From Heterocephalus glaber (taxonomy: Eukaryota > Chordata > Mammalia > Rodentia > Bathyergidae), in contig NW_004624782.1 of the NCBI RefSeq assembly GCF_000247695.1, positions 10,836,149 to 10,900,148 of the forward strand: DNA of 64,000 nucleotides. The letters are read 5' to 3'. Positions 52,030 through 62,044 of this stretch are shown one piece after another. Positions within the stretch are counted from its first letter, which is position 1; each line of letters starts with the position of its first letter. The notes below the pieces were generated by a model. That model was not told the DNA's origin. It was given only the letters and a program-made list of their open reading frames with translations, and ran no database searches. Position numbers and translations under genes: made by a program.

Positions 52030-52355
52030 ACAAATGTATTTGGAAAATGACTGAATCATAGGGTGCTATACTGATACACAAGAGTGCTGTTTGAGGTGGG
52101 CCTGGCTGGAGGCAGTCACTGGGGACATGACCTAGTACGGTGTAGTCTTGTGCCTGGTCCCTCCTTCTCTCCCCGCTTCCTGTTTGCCACACTGTGAGCA
52201 GCTTTCCTTTGCCCAGGCCTTTCCATTGTGTGATTTCTGCCTTGGAGTCTGCTGACCACCGACTGAAACTCCTGAAACCGTGAGCCAAAATCAACCTTTC
52301 CTCCTTCAAGTTGTTGTTGGGAATTGTGTCTCAGTAACCAGGAAAGTGACTAAGA
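52030..52355 (+). mobile_element. MaLR-type LTR, sense
   Basis: 'gaggcagtcactggggacat', 'ccttctctccccgcttcctg', 'cacactgtgagcagctttcc', 'cctgaaaccgtgagccaaaa' and 'tgtctcagtaaccaggaaag' follow a rodent MaLR LTR from U3 to U5. The polyadenylation signal position reads 'caaaatcaacc', so AATAAA is lost. A 110-codon reverse frame over it is an artefact. Confidence 0.75.
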
Positions 52356-53058
52356 AGCTGTGCTAAGGACCGCAATTTGTAGAGAGCTTTTCAAGGGCCA
52401 AGATTATGTGTTCATCAGAGTAATTCTGCCCATCAGAAATAAAAGTGAAGGAGCCCTCAAGTGAAGTCTGTGGAACAAAACAGCACAAGAAGCAGGCCCT
52501 GAAATTCTATGGGCATTTCTAGAAGCATGCATTTTTGTGAGACAGCTGATGGCCTGTGTTTCTCTGCTACACATATACAATAGTGTAGCTGTGGACACAT
52601 GGAGAGATGCACGTGGACAGGACGAAGTCTTCACTGGGGCTCAGTTTCTAGCTGGGAAGACTTAAACCATTTTGGTAAAATGCCGTGGCTGCCATAATGG
52701 TAGGATGTGCAGCGTGTGAGCTGGCACATGGACCTTAATACAGAATATTAAGTGATAAATTTAAATTTAAAGTGATTCCATGATTGCAGTTTTTTCAGAC
52801 TCCTCCGTTAGTTGCTTATACCTGACCTGGAAAGGTATTTCTGGTTTTCATCTCATAAGCATCGGATCAGTGCCTGTGGTTAATAATCAGTGTTAACCCA
52901 TTTCTATGATGGCCGTGGTTTCTGTATTTGTTGTTTTTTAATATCTCAGTTCACCTTCCTGTTTAATAAACTTCCTTCCAAGCATAAAATTTCTTCTTCT
53001 ATGCTAAAATAGTATTGTAAAGGAAAAGTTTCCCATGTACATGTCCACTTTTAGGGCT
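52356..53058. other. Unassigned sequence
   Basis: Unique-looking. 'gataaatttaaatttaaagt' is a short palindrome at 52754-52773. No gene. Confidence 0.4.
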
Positions 53059-53075
53059 ACAGACAAAGATAGTTT

Positions 53076-53158
53076 GTTTTTTTTTTTGGTACCAGGGATC
53101 GAACTTGGGACCTTGTACTTGTGAGGCTGCAGAACCACTGAGCTAAACCCCAGCCCCC
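53076..53158 (-). mobile_element. ID-type SINE with exact 15-bp target duplication
   Basis: T-run, 'ggtaccagggatcgaacttg', 'ccactgagctaaaccccagc'. Flanked by identical 'agacaaagatagttt' at 53061-53075 and 53159-53173. A small deletion in the anticodon region ('gtgaggctgcagaacc') distinguishes this copy. Confidence 0.95.
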
Positions 53159-53379
53159 AGACAAAGATAGTTTTAGGGTGAATGCACAACTTTACCTCAT
53201 GGGTCTGGGATGCACAATAGAAGGAAGTCTTCAAGTCCAGTTGGGGAAATCAACAGAAAAGTGTGAAACTGAAATTTCTTAATAACATAGCCCATTCTGA
53301 GAACTAAGGTGACTTTGTTTTTACTCAATAATATAATGAGTTTTATTTTGAATGATGCTGGGTTTAATGGCTAAATCAA

Positions 53380-53665
53380 TATGTGTATTTAGCGTTGGGC
53401 TTTATTTCCACACTAAGTGACAGGAGATAAGCAGCCTTAGAGTGTGTTAATTGGTTTGTGTTTAGCATTTACGCTAATCAGCAGTAGCAGAGGTGCCCTG
53501 GGCCACTTCAGGCCTGGTAATGGGGTTTATCTAAACCAGGCTTTGTTTACATTATTGACTGGAGTTGAATTGCTCCTGTTTCTTACACACTTGAACATTA
53601 AGCTGGATTTGCAAGTGCAACTCAAGACCTTCAGCATTAGTAAGAATTAGCCCAGGTCTGGAACA
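53380..53665. promoter_or_regulatory. Candidate conserved noncoding/enhancer-like segment
   Basis: Repeat-free by eye, with 'cagcccttagagtg'-type sequence around 'ggagataagcagccttag' (GATA core), 'gtgttaattggtttgtgttt', 'catttacgctaatcagcag', 'ctttgtttacattattgact' (FOX core) and 'gaacattaagctggatttgc'. Motif density and even base composition resemble vertebrate developmental enhancers. No conservation data, so this is inference. Confidence 0.33.
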
Positions 53666-54385
53666 AGGCAAACTACATGAAAAGCAAATAAATACCATTG
53701 TGCCTTCCCTGGCAAGGGGATGATAAGCCTTGGAGAGGACTTAGCTGAGTGGAGAAACCTTTCAACCAGATATCAGAGCAGGAGGGAGCCCCTGGTTAGA
53801 CCAGGATTTCTCCGTTGGCACTGTTGCATTTGGGGTTGTGCCGTCCTTCCTCATGGAGCCTGTCTTGACATTGCAAGGTCTTTGGAAGTATTCCTGGCCA
53901 AACTGCAGTACCATCCCCTCCTCCTAGTCTTAACAACCAAAAATGTGTCCTGACATCACCAGATGCCTCCCAGTGGGAAACATCACAACTGATTGAATAT
54001 CACCGCGTTAAGTGAGGTTTAAATATAGCTTTGTTTGGTGTGTATGGAGGTTTCTGGTTTGTCCGTTTTTTGTTTTAGATGCTAGCATTTTAATAGCTTA
54101 CGGATTTCACATAACTCTCTGGATTCTCTTGAAACGGGGTGATCTGGCAGATCTGGATCTTCGCTCATGCATGCCAGCTATGAATGGCAGCTGATTAGCA
54201 GCTTCCCCTTTCAAACAGCCACAGGCTCCCCGGGTACCCTGTCCTTCACTCCTCTGTACTGGATTTCTTCTGGTGCACTTCCTTAATTTATCCTGCTCAG
54301 CCTTCTGGAGGTGTTTGCTTTTATAACCCTCACTTTAAATTTTGCACAATAGACTGCTTATCCCTTAGCACCAGGAAGGCAGAAG
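53666..54385. other. Unassigned sequence
   Basis: No gene. 54060-54200 ('gatgctagcattttaatagc', 'gaatggcagctgattagcag') is also repeat-free and motif-rich. The 53720-53953 frame (77 codons) has no known domain; 53795-53960 ('gaccaggatttctccgttgg', 'tgtgtcctgacatcaccaga') resembles an old mammalian DNA element. Confidence 0.4.
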
Positions 54386-54389
54386 ATGA

Positions 54390-54600
54390 TTCAGAATCAC
54401 AGGGAGCTGGATTGGGCCTTAGCTTTGTAAATTACCAGCTCTATGACTTCTCTTTGCTTCCATTTCCTTATCTACTGAATTGATTCACCTCTGCAAATGT
54501 CTGCCAAAGGGGAATGTTAATATATACTTTTAAGAACTTTAGGGGATTAAGAGGACCGGAGTCTGAAGTACCCTGGGACTCAGTAAATATTGCTGCCCAG
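54390..54600 (-). repeat. MIR SINE, antisense
   Basis: 'gagctggattgggccttagc', 'aattaccagctctatgactt' and 'ccatttccttatctactgaa' follow antisense MIR. The far end near 54580 ('ggactcagtaaatattgctg') fits the family's 3' side. Confidence 0.7.
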
Positions 54601-55245
54601 TCCATTTCTTCACATCCACCCTGTTCCCAGGTCCCGCTCGCTTGCAAAGTGTGCAGACTCGCAGGACTAGGCCGTTTGCTCTCTTCCTAATTTGCACTTT
54701 CAGGCAATGGAGACAAGCACTCCATCCATCAGGTAAGTGTCCTTCAGGGGCTTGCACTTTGTTTTCATGAACGATGTGTAGAAGTAAGGGTTTATTAGGT
54801 AATATCAAGGAAGCTGCTTCACCATACTACTTTTTCCTCATTTCCTCCCAAGGACATAAATTTTGGGAGCTCAGTGCAGTTAGATACATGGCTATGGGGG
54901 CGGGGCCTTGCATTTAGTACCTGCAGCCACACATTCTGACTCAGCCGACAATTTTTTCCCCCATACATTCTTTTGTTGGTACATTTTAGGTATACAATAC
55001 TTTTACATTTCTCATTGGGTGTTTGCACCTGTACACGATGCCTCTTGTTTCTTCACCTGGCATTTGTTAAGTACCTTGTAGGGTGAAGTTGTCTTCAGGA
55101 TCCTAAGTAATTGTACAGGGACCCTCTCAGCTAACAGCATGGCAGGGCCTCCATTCTGCTGGTGGTCAGGGACAGTGCAGAAGTTTTGAGCTCATCCTGC
55201 TGGAGATGCACGGGCCTCCATTCAGTGCCTGGAACCCACAGGGAC
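54601..55245. other. Unassigned sequence
   Basis: No gene or confident repeat. A GC-rich word 'atgggggcggggccttgc' lies at 54894-54911, an isolated Sp1-type site. 54950-55040 could be L1-like. Confidence 0.35.
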
Positions 55246-55249
55246 TTGT

Positions 55250-55635
55250 GTTAAGACTTTGCCCGTGCTGTTCCCTCTGTCTCCCATCTTCCTTTCCCTC
55301 CCCCAAACCCTTTATCTAGTTAATCTTTCCGTTTCTGTAGATCTCTGCTGGAGTGTGAATCTATCTCCCAGGGAAGTATCCTGTCATCTCTGATCATCTG
55401 ATTCCATTAGCTTATTTCATGGTCTCCTCAGTATTCCCTTCTCAAAACATTTGTTGCTGTTGTTCATTTTAATGTATGTCTTTCTTTGATAAATATTTTC
55501 TCTCCAGGAGACTGTGACTTCTGTGAGGTTGAGGACCATATCTGATTTTGGTCGTCATTTTATTCTTCACATTTAGCATAATTCTGAAACACATTAAGTG
55601 CTCAATAAATGTTTGGAAACTGAGTGAAATGAATG
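55250..55635 (+). repeat. L2 LINE 3' end, long copy
   Basis: 'cgtgctgttccctctgtctc', 'tctgctggagtgtgaatcta', 'ttagcttatttcatggtctc', 'caggagactgtgacttctgt', 'gaggttgaggaccatatctg' and 'agtgctcaataaatgtttgg' run in L2 order to its end. The best L2 in the window. Confidence 0.85.
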
Positions 55636-56130
55636 GATGTATATTTTTGAATGAGTCAGGTTGGTTAGGCTATGTTTCAGTAACAATCTCCCAGTACCCG
55701 TAGCTGAATGCAGCAAAGGATCATTTCTTGTTTGTGCTTCCTGTGTACAGCTTCCTTACCCAGGCAGGAAGATGGTGGAAGTCTCTGCCACCTGGAATGT
55801 CACATGGAGAATGTGACCAAGCAAAGGAAAGTGGCAGATCATGGATCAGTTCTTACCACCTTTCACCCAGAAGTGATGTATTTCAATTCCACATTCGATG
55901 TGATGTGCTCTCTCTCCTAGACTCACTAGGGCTGGGAAGCGCAATTCTCCCATGTTACAGGAGAACTACAGATATGACTTAAAACTACCTTAGCATCTCA
56001 ACTCTAAGATCGATATGATCCCTAGCCACTGATCTTAGGGATCAGCACTGCAAAGTCAGCCTTTCACTTTAGCCTAATGTATCCTAGAAATACGAGCTAT
56101 TGCTTCTGCATTCTTAGGGAGTCCAGTTTA
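55636..56130. other. Unassigned sequence, possible old repeat
   Basis: 'ggttggttaggctatgtttc' and 'agtaacaatctcccagtacc' followed by 'gaatgcagcaaaggatcatt' recall a known repeat with 'tgctgtgtaacaaac ... ctca gtggct'. Two overlapping frames (70 and 84 codons) have no known domain. Confidence 0.35.
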
Positions 56131-56131
56131 T

Positions 56132-56154
56132 TATTCATTCATTCATTCATTCAA
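56132..56154 (+). repeat. (ATTC)n tetranucleotide repeat
   Basis: Between five and six units of 'attc' after 'ttt att'. Short and perfect. Confidence 0.9.
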
Positions 56155-56930
56155 CTAACATCTTCACATGCTGATTCTGAGCCCAAGAATAAGCAATAAG
56201 ATTTGAAAAATGGGTAAAATATTGTCCCTTCCTTCAGGCCTGTGAACTAGTATGGGAGTTGTCAGTAAGGAGCATTAAAGTGTGAAAAATGTAATTTTTA
56301 AATACATTTGTGTCTGCTGGGGCAGGACTTTCAGACTGAGGTTCAAGGGAACCTGGGAATCTATGTGTCAACTAAGGATTCTTTTGCACATTTCATTAGG
56401 GAATCAGGAAATTGGCATGTCACAAGATAGGCTTTGAATGGGTACCCCAAAGAGAAGATGGGGACCCCAACTTGTTCCCTTCCCCCCCCAAAAGAGTAGA
56501 TTTCTCAACTTTCATCAAAGAAAAAGAATTTCAGGATGTGTTGGTGAGAGGCACGGTCAGATTTGTTGGGCAGAATTGGAAAGCAAGACAAAACAGAAAG
56601 AATCTTGGTATGAGGAACTAACCTAGGCCCAGCTCTGAAAAAGAGGAGGTTCAGACTCATCCATTAATAAAAGAAAGGGGTTATCTTTCACGGCTTTGGA
56701 GGGGTGGGCCAGGGTGGTTCTCTTCCAGTGGGTCAGAGTATGCCATTTTTGGAGGGACTTTTCCCCATGTTTTAGGGATGTCCTCTCTGCGGGTATAGAT
56801 TAGCAGCCATTATCACCATTGGAGACCTACTGGTGTACTTCCTTCTGTTGCAGTGCACCTGGTCCTTGCAATAAGTATAAGAGAATAAGCAGGGGTGCAT
56901 TCCAGACATTGTTAGCAAGGGAGGATGGAA
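56155..56930. other. Unassigned sequence
   Basis: 'caactaacatcttcacatgc' and 'caataagatttgaaaaatgg' may continue an L2-age repeat after the tetranucleotide tract. A C-run 'cccttcccccccc' lies at 56478-56490. Small forward frames (56412-56626) have no known domain. Confidence 0.4.
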
Positions 56931-56944
56931 AAAGAGTATATCTC

Positions 56945-57031
56945 ATGGGGGCCAGGGATTTAGCTCAGTGGTTCTGGTGCCTGCCTCGCAAGCACAAGTT
57001 CCTGAGTTTGATCCCCAATACCAAAAAAAAA
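56945..57031 (+). mobile_element. ID-type SINE
   Basis: 'gggggccagggatttagctc', 'agtggttctggtgcctgcct', 'ttcctgagtttgatccccaa' and A-tail. Flanked by 'agtatatctc' at 56935-56944 and 57032-57041. The 82-codon frame that crosses it is SINE-derived at its 3' half. Confidence 0.93.
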
Positions 57032-57360
57032 AGTATATCTCCATCTTTAATGGGCAACAGGTCATAGAATAAGGCCGGAGAATCTGTGACTCACATCCTA
57101 TTTTGTCTGACATATTCTAGGTGTGACTAATTTTCAAGGCAGAGAAGTGTTGGTCACTGGGATATTTACATGGAATCAGATAAATGCAACAGACTGGTAA
57201 ATTTACCAAGAGACATTGTGTGTAATGCTTAAGGAATTGTCAAGAAAAAATAACTGATCTGCCTGTAGGAACTCAAAGGAGGCTTCAAGAGAAGGACATG
57301 TCTGCAGTGTATGCTGAAGAATGAGGCAGAATTACCCAGATAACTTGTTAGAGAAGATCT
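57032..57360. other. Unassigned sequence
   Basis: Short unique-looking segment, with 'gggctt'-type old-repeat words. Nothing to call. Confidence 0.3.
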
Positions 57361-57364
57361 GTTT

Positions 57365-57550
57365 TAGAGTCCATGGCTTGATTTTACTTGATATTAAACA
57401 GTTACAGTAATTTCCCTAAGTCTAGGTTTCTGTTCTATAAAATTCAGGTGATGGTAGCTCTTCTCTCATGCGGTAATTTTGAAGATCCCATGAACTAATG
57501 CATGAGAGTGATTAGTAGTCTTCAGTGCTAAGGTATGTTCTTAGCTGTTA
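57365..57550 (-). repeat. MIR SINE, antisense, diverged
   Basis: 'ttacagtaatttccctaagt', 'ctaggtttctgttctataaa' and 'attcaggtgatggtagctct' then 'agatcccatgaactaatgc' follow antisense MIR. Confidence 0.55.
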
Positions 57551-59135
57551 TCAGCTTGGAAAGGAAAACGAGTCAAGCTTGGATGGCACCATGTACAGTT
57601 GCATAATGCTAGAACAGAATCGGGCATGGCTGGGAAGCTGGAAATAGTTGAGTGTGACCAGAGAGAGGGATTGCAAACCCACATTCCTCCAGGAGTTGGC
57701 AGGGAATATAAGCAAATGACACCAGGTAATAAAGATTGTGTGGACAGTGTCAAATTGGAGCACTCACAGGTTCCTTAAAACCATTTAGTTTTAACTCTTT
57801 AAAATACATGAACAAGGTCCAATAAAACGTGACCTCAGCCTTGGGTTTTTGTGGAGAGCTGCCAGTGAGAATCTCACAACAGATGCGTCTGTGCGATCAG
57901 GTGAGTGTGTATGTTTTTGGGTAAGTGTGCATGAGTAGAAAGTGAAGTGGAATGGAGACACTGTGAAGGTTATGATAAAAAGAGAAGAGAAAGCAATGTT
58001 GTTTTGCTCTGTTAGAAACAGTATGAAGGACACATGAAGTTGAGATCTGTGTTACAGGAATGAAGATAGGAAGTGCGTGGATTCTAGGCCTCCCTTCCCA
58101 AGTGTTACTTGAGCCGAGACAAATGAAAGCCGTGGCAGACCCAAGCAGCCCCTGTAGTTTGTAAAGAAGATTGAGAGAGAGCCATAGAATTGGGGGAACA
58201 GAATGGGTTCTACACCTGAATAATCAATGAATGCTTCGTTAGTGATTGTGAAGGGAAGATGTACAAATTCCAAATCATTCTCAAGAATTAACCAAGGTGA
58301 AAGGGCCCTGTATCATAGTAGATGGGCCAGGAGAGTGTGGCTTGCAGATGGAGCAATTTTGCTATAAATCTTGAAGACAGAGACCCATGTTTTACCTTCT
58401 CTCCTGTGGGGTGAACAAAAGGAGTAAGCAGCTTCCTGTCAACTATGTAAGCTAGAAGAGCATGGAAGAAGGAAATTCTACGCAACTATACCAGAAAGAC
58501 GGGGAGGTTTGTTCTTCACCCAGCCAACCAAATAGTCAAGTAAAGAGGAAAGATCAGGGAGAGAAATCAAGATGCCAGCAGCTGAGGAGACCTAGTTAGT
58601 TGACTATCTTCTAAGTCTATTTGAAGATTTCTTGAAATTTATAATTCTGCTACTGTCGTTTTTTTGTTTCTCAGAAGCCACTAATATTTTTCCCATTGTT
58701 TATGAAAATGTCCAGAGGCACTAGCAATAATTTGTAGACATCACACCCTCTGCTGACATATTCCTGTCGGGAAGACAAGCTGGAGACACATGAGACACCT
58801 AAACGGTGTTCCAAAGCGTGAGACAGTGCATTGTAATTTAGCACTTGTCTCTGCCTCCAGATTGCGGTGTGTGTATAGAAGCTGGGGCACATTCTTTATA
58901 TTCTCAGTGCCTGTTCAAGGGCCAGTGACTTGGCAGGTGTTTGATAAATGCTCGTGGAATAAATAAATTTATTAAATAAGAAATTCATGGTAAAAGTTCA
59001 AGTGTGTTTTTAAAGGTCAGAAAAGAAACACTACATCATGGTTAGTACCACTGTGGTTAAAATATGCAATGTAACCGAGTGGCAGAGGGCAAGGTTTTCA
59101 AGAGACACCTGCCCATTTACTAGTCTTCATTTTAT
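57551..59135. other. Long unassigned stretch, no gene seen
   Basis: About 1.6 kb without recognisable exon or young repeat. Reverse frames of 65-80 codons (57541-58892) have no known domain. 58910-58985 ('cttggcaggtgtttgataaa', 'tgctcgtggaataaataaat') is probably an L2 or MIR 3' end in sense. Confidence 0.4.
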
Positions 59136-59139
59136 TGCC

Positions 59140-59292
59140 TAAAAGGTGGGTGAATTGGGGCAATTTCTTCATGCTCTTGCTTGAATTTTCTCATCTACAA
59201 AAATGGCAGAAACATTATCTGCCTGATGGGGTCATTGTAAGGATCAAAAAAGGCAATTAATAGAAACTATATAGTAAGCACATACAGAATTC
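59140..59292 (-). repeat. MIR SINE, antisense
   Basis: 'gggcaatttcttcatgctct', 'gaattttctcatctacaaaa' and 'ctgatggggtcattgtaagg' follow antisense MIR in order. Confidence 0.65.
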
Positions 59293-59360
59293 CACTGCTT
59301 TTACTCCTGGAGATGTTCGCCAATAAGATTCAATATGTGTCTATGCAGATTCACCTAATA

Positions 59361-59510
59361 GAGCCAGATGTTGGGGTGCGAACGTGTGATTTCAGCACTC
59401 AGGGAGGCTGAGGCAGGAGGAGGATCATACATTTGAGGCTTGCCTGGGTAACTTAGCAACTCAGTGAGACCTTGTCTCAAAAATATATATATATAAAAAT
59501 TTAAAAAGAG
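59361..59510 (+). mobile_element. B1 monomer SINE
   Basis: 'gccagatgttggggtgcgaa', 'tgatttcagcactcagggag', 'gctgaggcaggaggaggatc' and 'gtgagaccttgtctcaaaaa' then an '(AT)n' / A-rich tail. No ID half follows directly, so it is a monomer or lost its partner. Confidence 0.85.
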
Positions 59511-59639
59511 AAGAAGGAGGAGGAGAAAAAAAATGTACCTTACAGACGCTTAAAATTTCATTTACGTGTCAAATACTATACTCATTGATTTCATTTTATT
59601 TAATCTTCAGTGACTGTTTTTCTATACTTCAGACACAAC

Positions 59640-59925
59640 CGAAGTGCACTTGAACCTTTGCAGAAACATTTTGCCTCAAAGAGGTGCTCTTAAGATGCTC
59701 TGTAAGAAAGAGAATCCACTCCTATCACGTTCTCTTCCTTTACTGCTTTGTTTCCTTTTGTGGCCCTTGTCTTCATCTGGAGTTACAAGAAGTGGGTTTC
59801 TAGTTTGTGTTTTCTCTGCTACTAGACTGTGAATTCCACTGGGGCAAAGACCTTACCGTGCTGACTGTTGCAGTGTTAAACGGGGATAGTCCCTGCATAC
59901 TGATGCATGAATAAACAGTTATTCT
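59640..59925 (+). repeat. L2 LINE 3' region
   Basis: 'tactgctttgtttccttttg', 'ctactagactgtgaattcca' and 'ctggggcaaagaccttaccg' then 'gatgcatgaataaacag' fit the L2 3' order ('ctagactgtaagctccttg ... gaggcagggacc'). Confidence 0.55.
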
Positions 59926-60375
59926 CCCATCACCATTTTACATGTGAGGGTACCAAAGAAAAGAATCCTCAATAGAGTGGTGTGACAGCCATGTGATGAA
60001 TGAGGTTGGGGTGCTGAAAGGAAGGACAGGCAGACTACAGATGGCTCCAGTAAGAGACTGGGGGAGCCGGAGCTCTGGTGACAAAGTCTGTGTAAATAGG
60101 GAAGGTGGAGAGGGTGAAGGATGCACAGGGACTGGGGAAAAAATGAGAACCAAGATGCATCATGTACAGTACAACCACCCAATGATAAATCTAAACATAT
60201 CGTATACCTACAATGTGCCAATAAAAGAATTTAAGCAAAAAATACAAGGACTCTCTGCAAAGGGCGGAAAGGAAATTCTGCTGTGAATATGGCTAAGTCA
60301 GGTGATAGCACCCGTTCTCTAAATATGCCTACAGGTGAGGGAGATACCTGTGGGCCAAAACACCCCTTGCACGCA
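59926..60375. other. Unassigned sequence
   Basis: No gene. Opposed frames (59919-60286) have no known domain. 'atgtacagtacaaccaccca' and 'atatcgtatacctacaatgt' near 60162 resemble an old L1-type 3' end but too weak to call. Confidence 0.4.
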
Positions 60376-60379
60376 TCTC

Positions 60380-60560
60380 CATTGGAGAGCTTATCGTCCC
60401 CTTCATTCCATCTGTACATTCACGGCTATCCATCTCCCTACTTGGATGCTACTCGAGAGAGGGCTCACACCTACTTATCTTTGTGTGCCCAGTTCTCAGC
60501 ACTGGACCTAACACTGTGAGGTAAGACTACTGCAGCCTTCACAGTTGAGTGGCTGAATGA
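60380..60560 (+). repeat. L2 LINE 3' end
   Basis: 'catccatctccctacttgga' region, 'ctactcgagagagggctcac', 'tttgtgtgcccagttctcag' and 'actggacctaacactgtgag' then 'gagtggctgaatgatcag' match the L2 3' end in order. Confidence 0.6.
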
Positions 60561-60689
60561 TCAGAAGCGGAGGAAACAATAAAATGAGCAAGCACCCAGG
60601 AGCGGAGTTTGTGTCTTAGCAGGAAGAGGGCAGTCAGGAGAGAGCTAACAGTAGAACACTGAGAGATTGTGAGAATCCGGAAGACCCTC

Positions 60690-60905
60690 ACTCACCATTC
60701 CATTCATTCAGTCATTCAGTCAACATGTTCTCAGCCCTACCGGGGCTGAGCACGGTGCTGTGTCCTGGGGACACCACATTGAGAAAGTTACCAAGGTTGC
60801 CTCAGAGCACTGACAGCTGTAAGACTTCTTTTTGTACATGAGGAAACTGAGTCCCAGAGAGCTATGTGGAGTGACAGAGCCAGGTGTAGGCGAAGTCAGA
60901 AAGAT
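60690..60905 (+). repeat. Old L2/MIR-age repeat with MIR core
   Basis: 'cattcattcagtcattcagt' and 'ctgagcacggtgctgtgtcc' open it, followed by 'catgaggaaactgagtccca' and 'gagagctatgtggagtgaca' (MIR core). Probably two adjacent old repeats. Confidence 0.5.
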
Positions 60906-61178
60906 GAGTGATACCCTGCTCTCCTATATTGAGTGTTTGACACTCTAACGACCACAGTAGTGACCAGGGAGTCTTACTTAGTACTCACAAACATTGTTGG
61001 TTGGCATATTTTGCCTTTCAAAACTTGGGAAATCTTACATGCACATCAGTTTTTCTACCTTCTCTTGAAATCAGATCATCTGGAAATCCTAGACTCAAGT
61101 TTTCCAGTAACAAAACAACAACAACGACACCACAACCCAGATGAGTAGCCAGCTGTTGTGTACTTTAAAACAGTCACA

Positions 61179-61368
61179 GTAGCTGGGCATGGTGTGATTA
61201 CACCTATAATCTCAGCTCCTCGGGGGACTGAGCAGGAGGACGGCAAGTTCCTCCCCAGCCTGAACAACTTAGCTACTTAGCAAGACCCTGTCTCAAAATA
61301 AAAAATAAAAAGGCTGGGGATGTAGCTCAGTGTGAAGGCCCTGAGGTCAGGCTCCAGTGCTGCCAAAA
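61179..61368 (+). mobile_element. B1-ID dimeric SINE (B1-dID type)
   Basis: B1 half 'gtagctgggcatggtgtgat', 'tataatctcagctcctcggg', 'agcaagaccctgtctcaaaa'. Linker 'taaaaaataaaaagg'. ID half 'ctggggatgtagctcagtgt', 'gaaggccctgaggtcaggct'. The ID half has lost a good box B ('aggtcaggctcca' instead of 'gggttcaatcccc') and the tail is very short, so it is old. Confidence 0.88.
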
Positions 61369-61928
61369 TGGTCACACCATGCTCAGTCACTTTTCCTCGG
61401 GCCCTGTTCATTTAGTTTGTGTTACCCGGCTGGCTCCCCGAGTCACGTGACTGTAATCCTTGCCTTACACTCTACTGGCATTAATATCCTCCAGTATCCT
61501 CCCTTGATGTTAAGGATCCTTCCACCCTTTTAATGAGGGGTGGAAGTCATCACATTTACATCCTGCCAAAGGATGATGCCAGCTACTTCTTTTCTTCTTT
61601 CTTACCTGTGCCACTCTCCCTCCGCTCTGGTCCCTTGGTCCCTCCTTCCAAACAGTCTCATGAGGGTCCGAGGGTCCTACAAGTGTTCAGACGTCCCTCC
61701 ACCCCTCGACCCCGATTAGCAGCATTGGCTCATAAGAAAGGGCCCTGTCATTTCGTATTTTTTATGTCCCAGTCATTCTGGTCTCTAAGTTCATTCATTA
61801 TGCATGCAAAATGGTAATATGCTGATATTTTGATTATCTTAAGCATACAATATTCTTATTAATCTAAGTGCCTTTTTTCATCCATAATTGAATGGTTTAC
61901 TCTATTATTGCTTTATGGTAATGACCCT
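61369..61928. other. Unassigned sequence
   Basis: No gene. A 94-codon forward frame (61533-61817) has no known domain. Unique-looking. Confidence 0.4.
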
Positions 61929-61944
61929 GCATTTCCATTTTTCT

Positions 61945-62025
61945 TTCTTTTTTTTTGGTACCGGGATCGAACTTGGGACCTTGCGCGTGCACGGCAGGCG
62001 CCGGAACCACTGAGCTAAATCTCCG
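61945..62025 (-). mobile_element. ID-type SINE with 16-bp target duplication
   Basis: T-run, 'ggtaccgggatcgaacttgg', 'gaccttgcgcgtgcacggca' and 'ccactgagctaaatctccgg'. Flanked by 'gcatttccatttttct' at 61929-61944 and 62026-62041. Its CpG sites ('tgcgcgtgcacgg', 'gcgccgg') are still intact, a further sign of recent insertion. Confidence 0.95.
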
Positions 62026-62044
62026 GCATTTCCATTTTTCTATA

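Noticed and set aside
51030..52355. A complete LTR retroelement between the 51.0-kb and 52.0-kb LTRs
   Set aside because: The two LTRs are in opposite orientation and no internal retroelement coding sequence lies between them.
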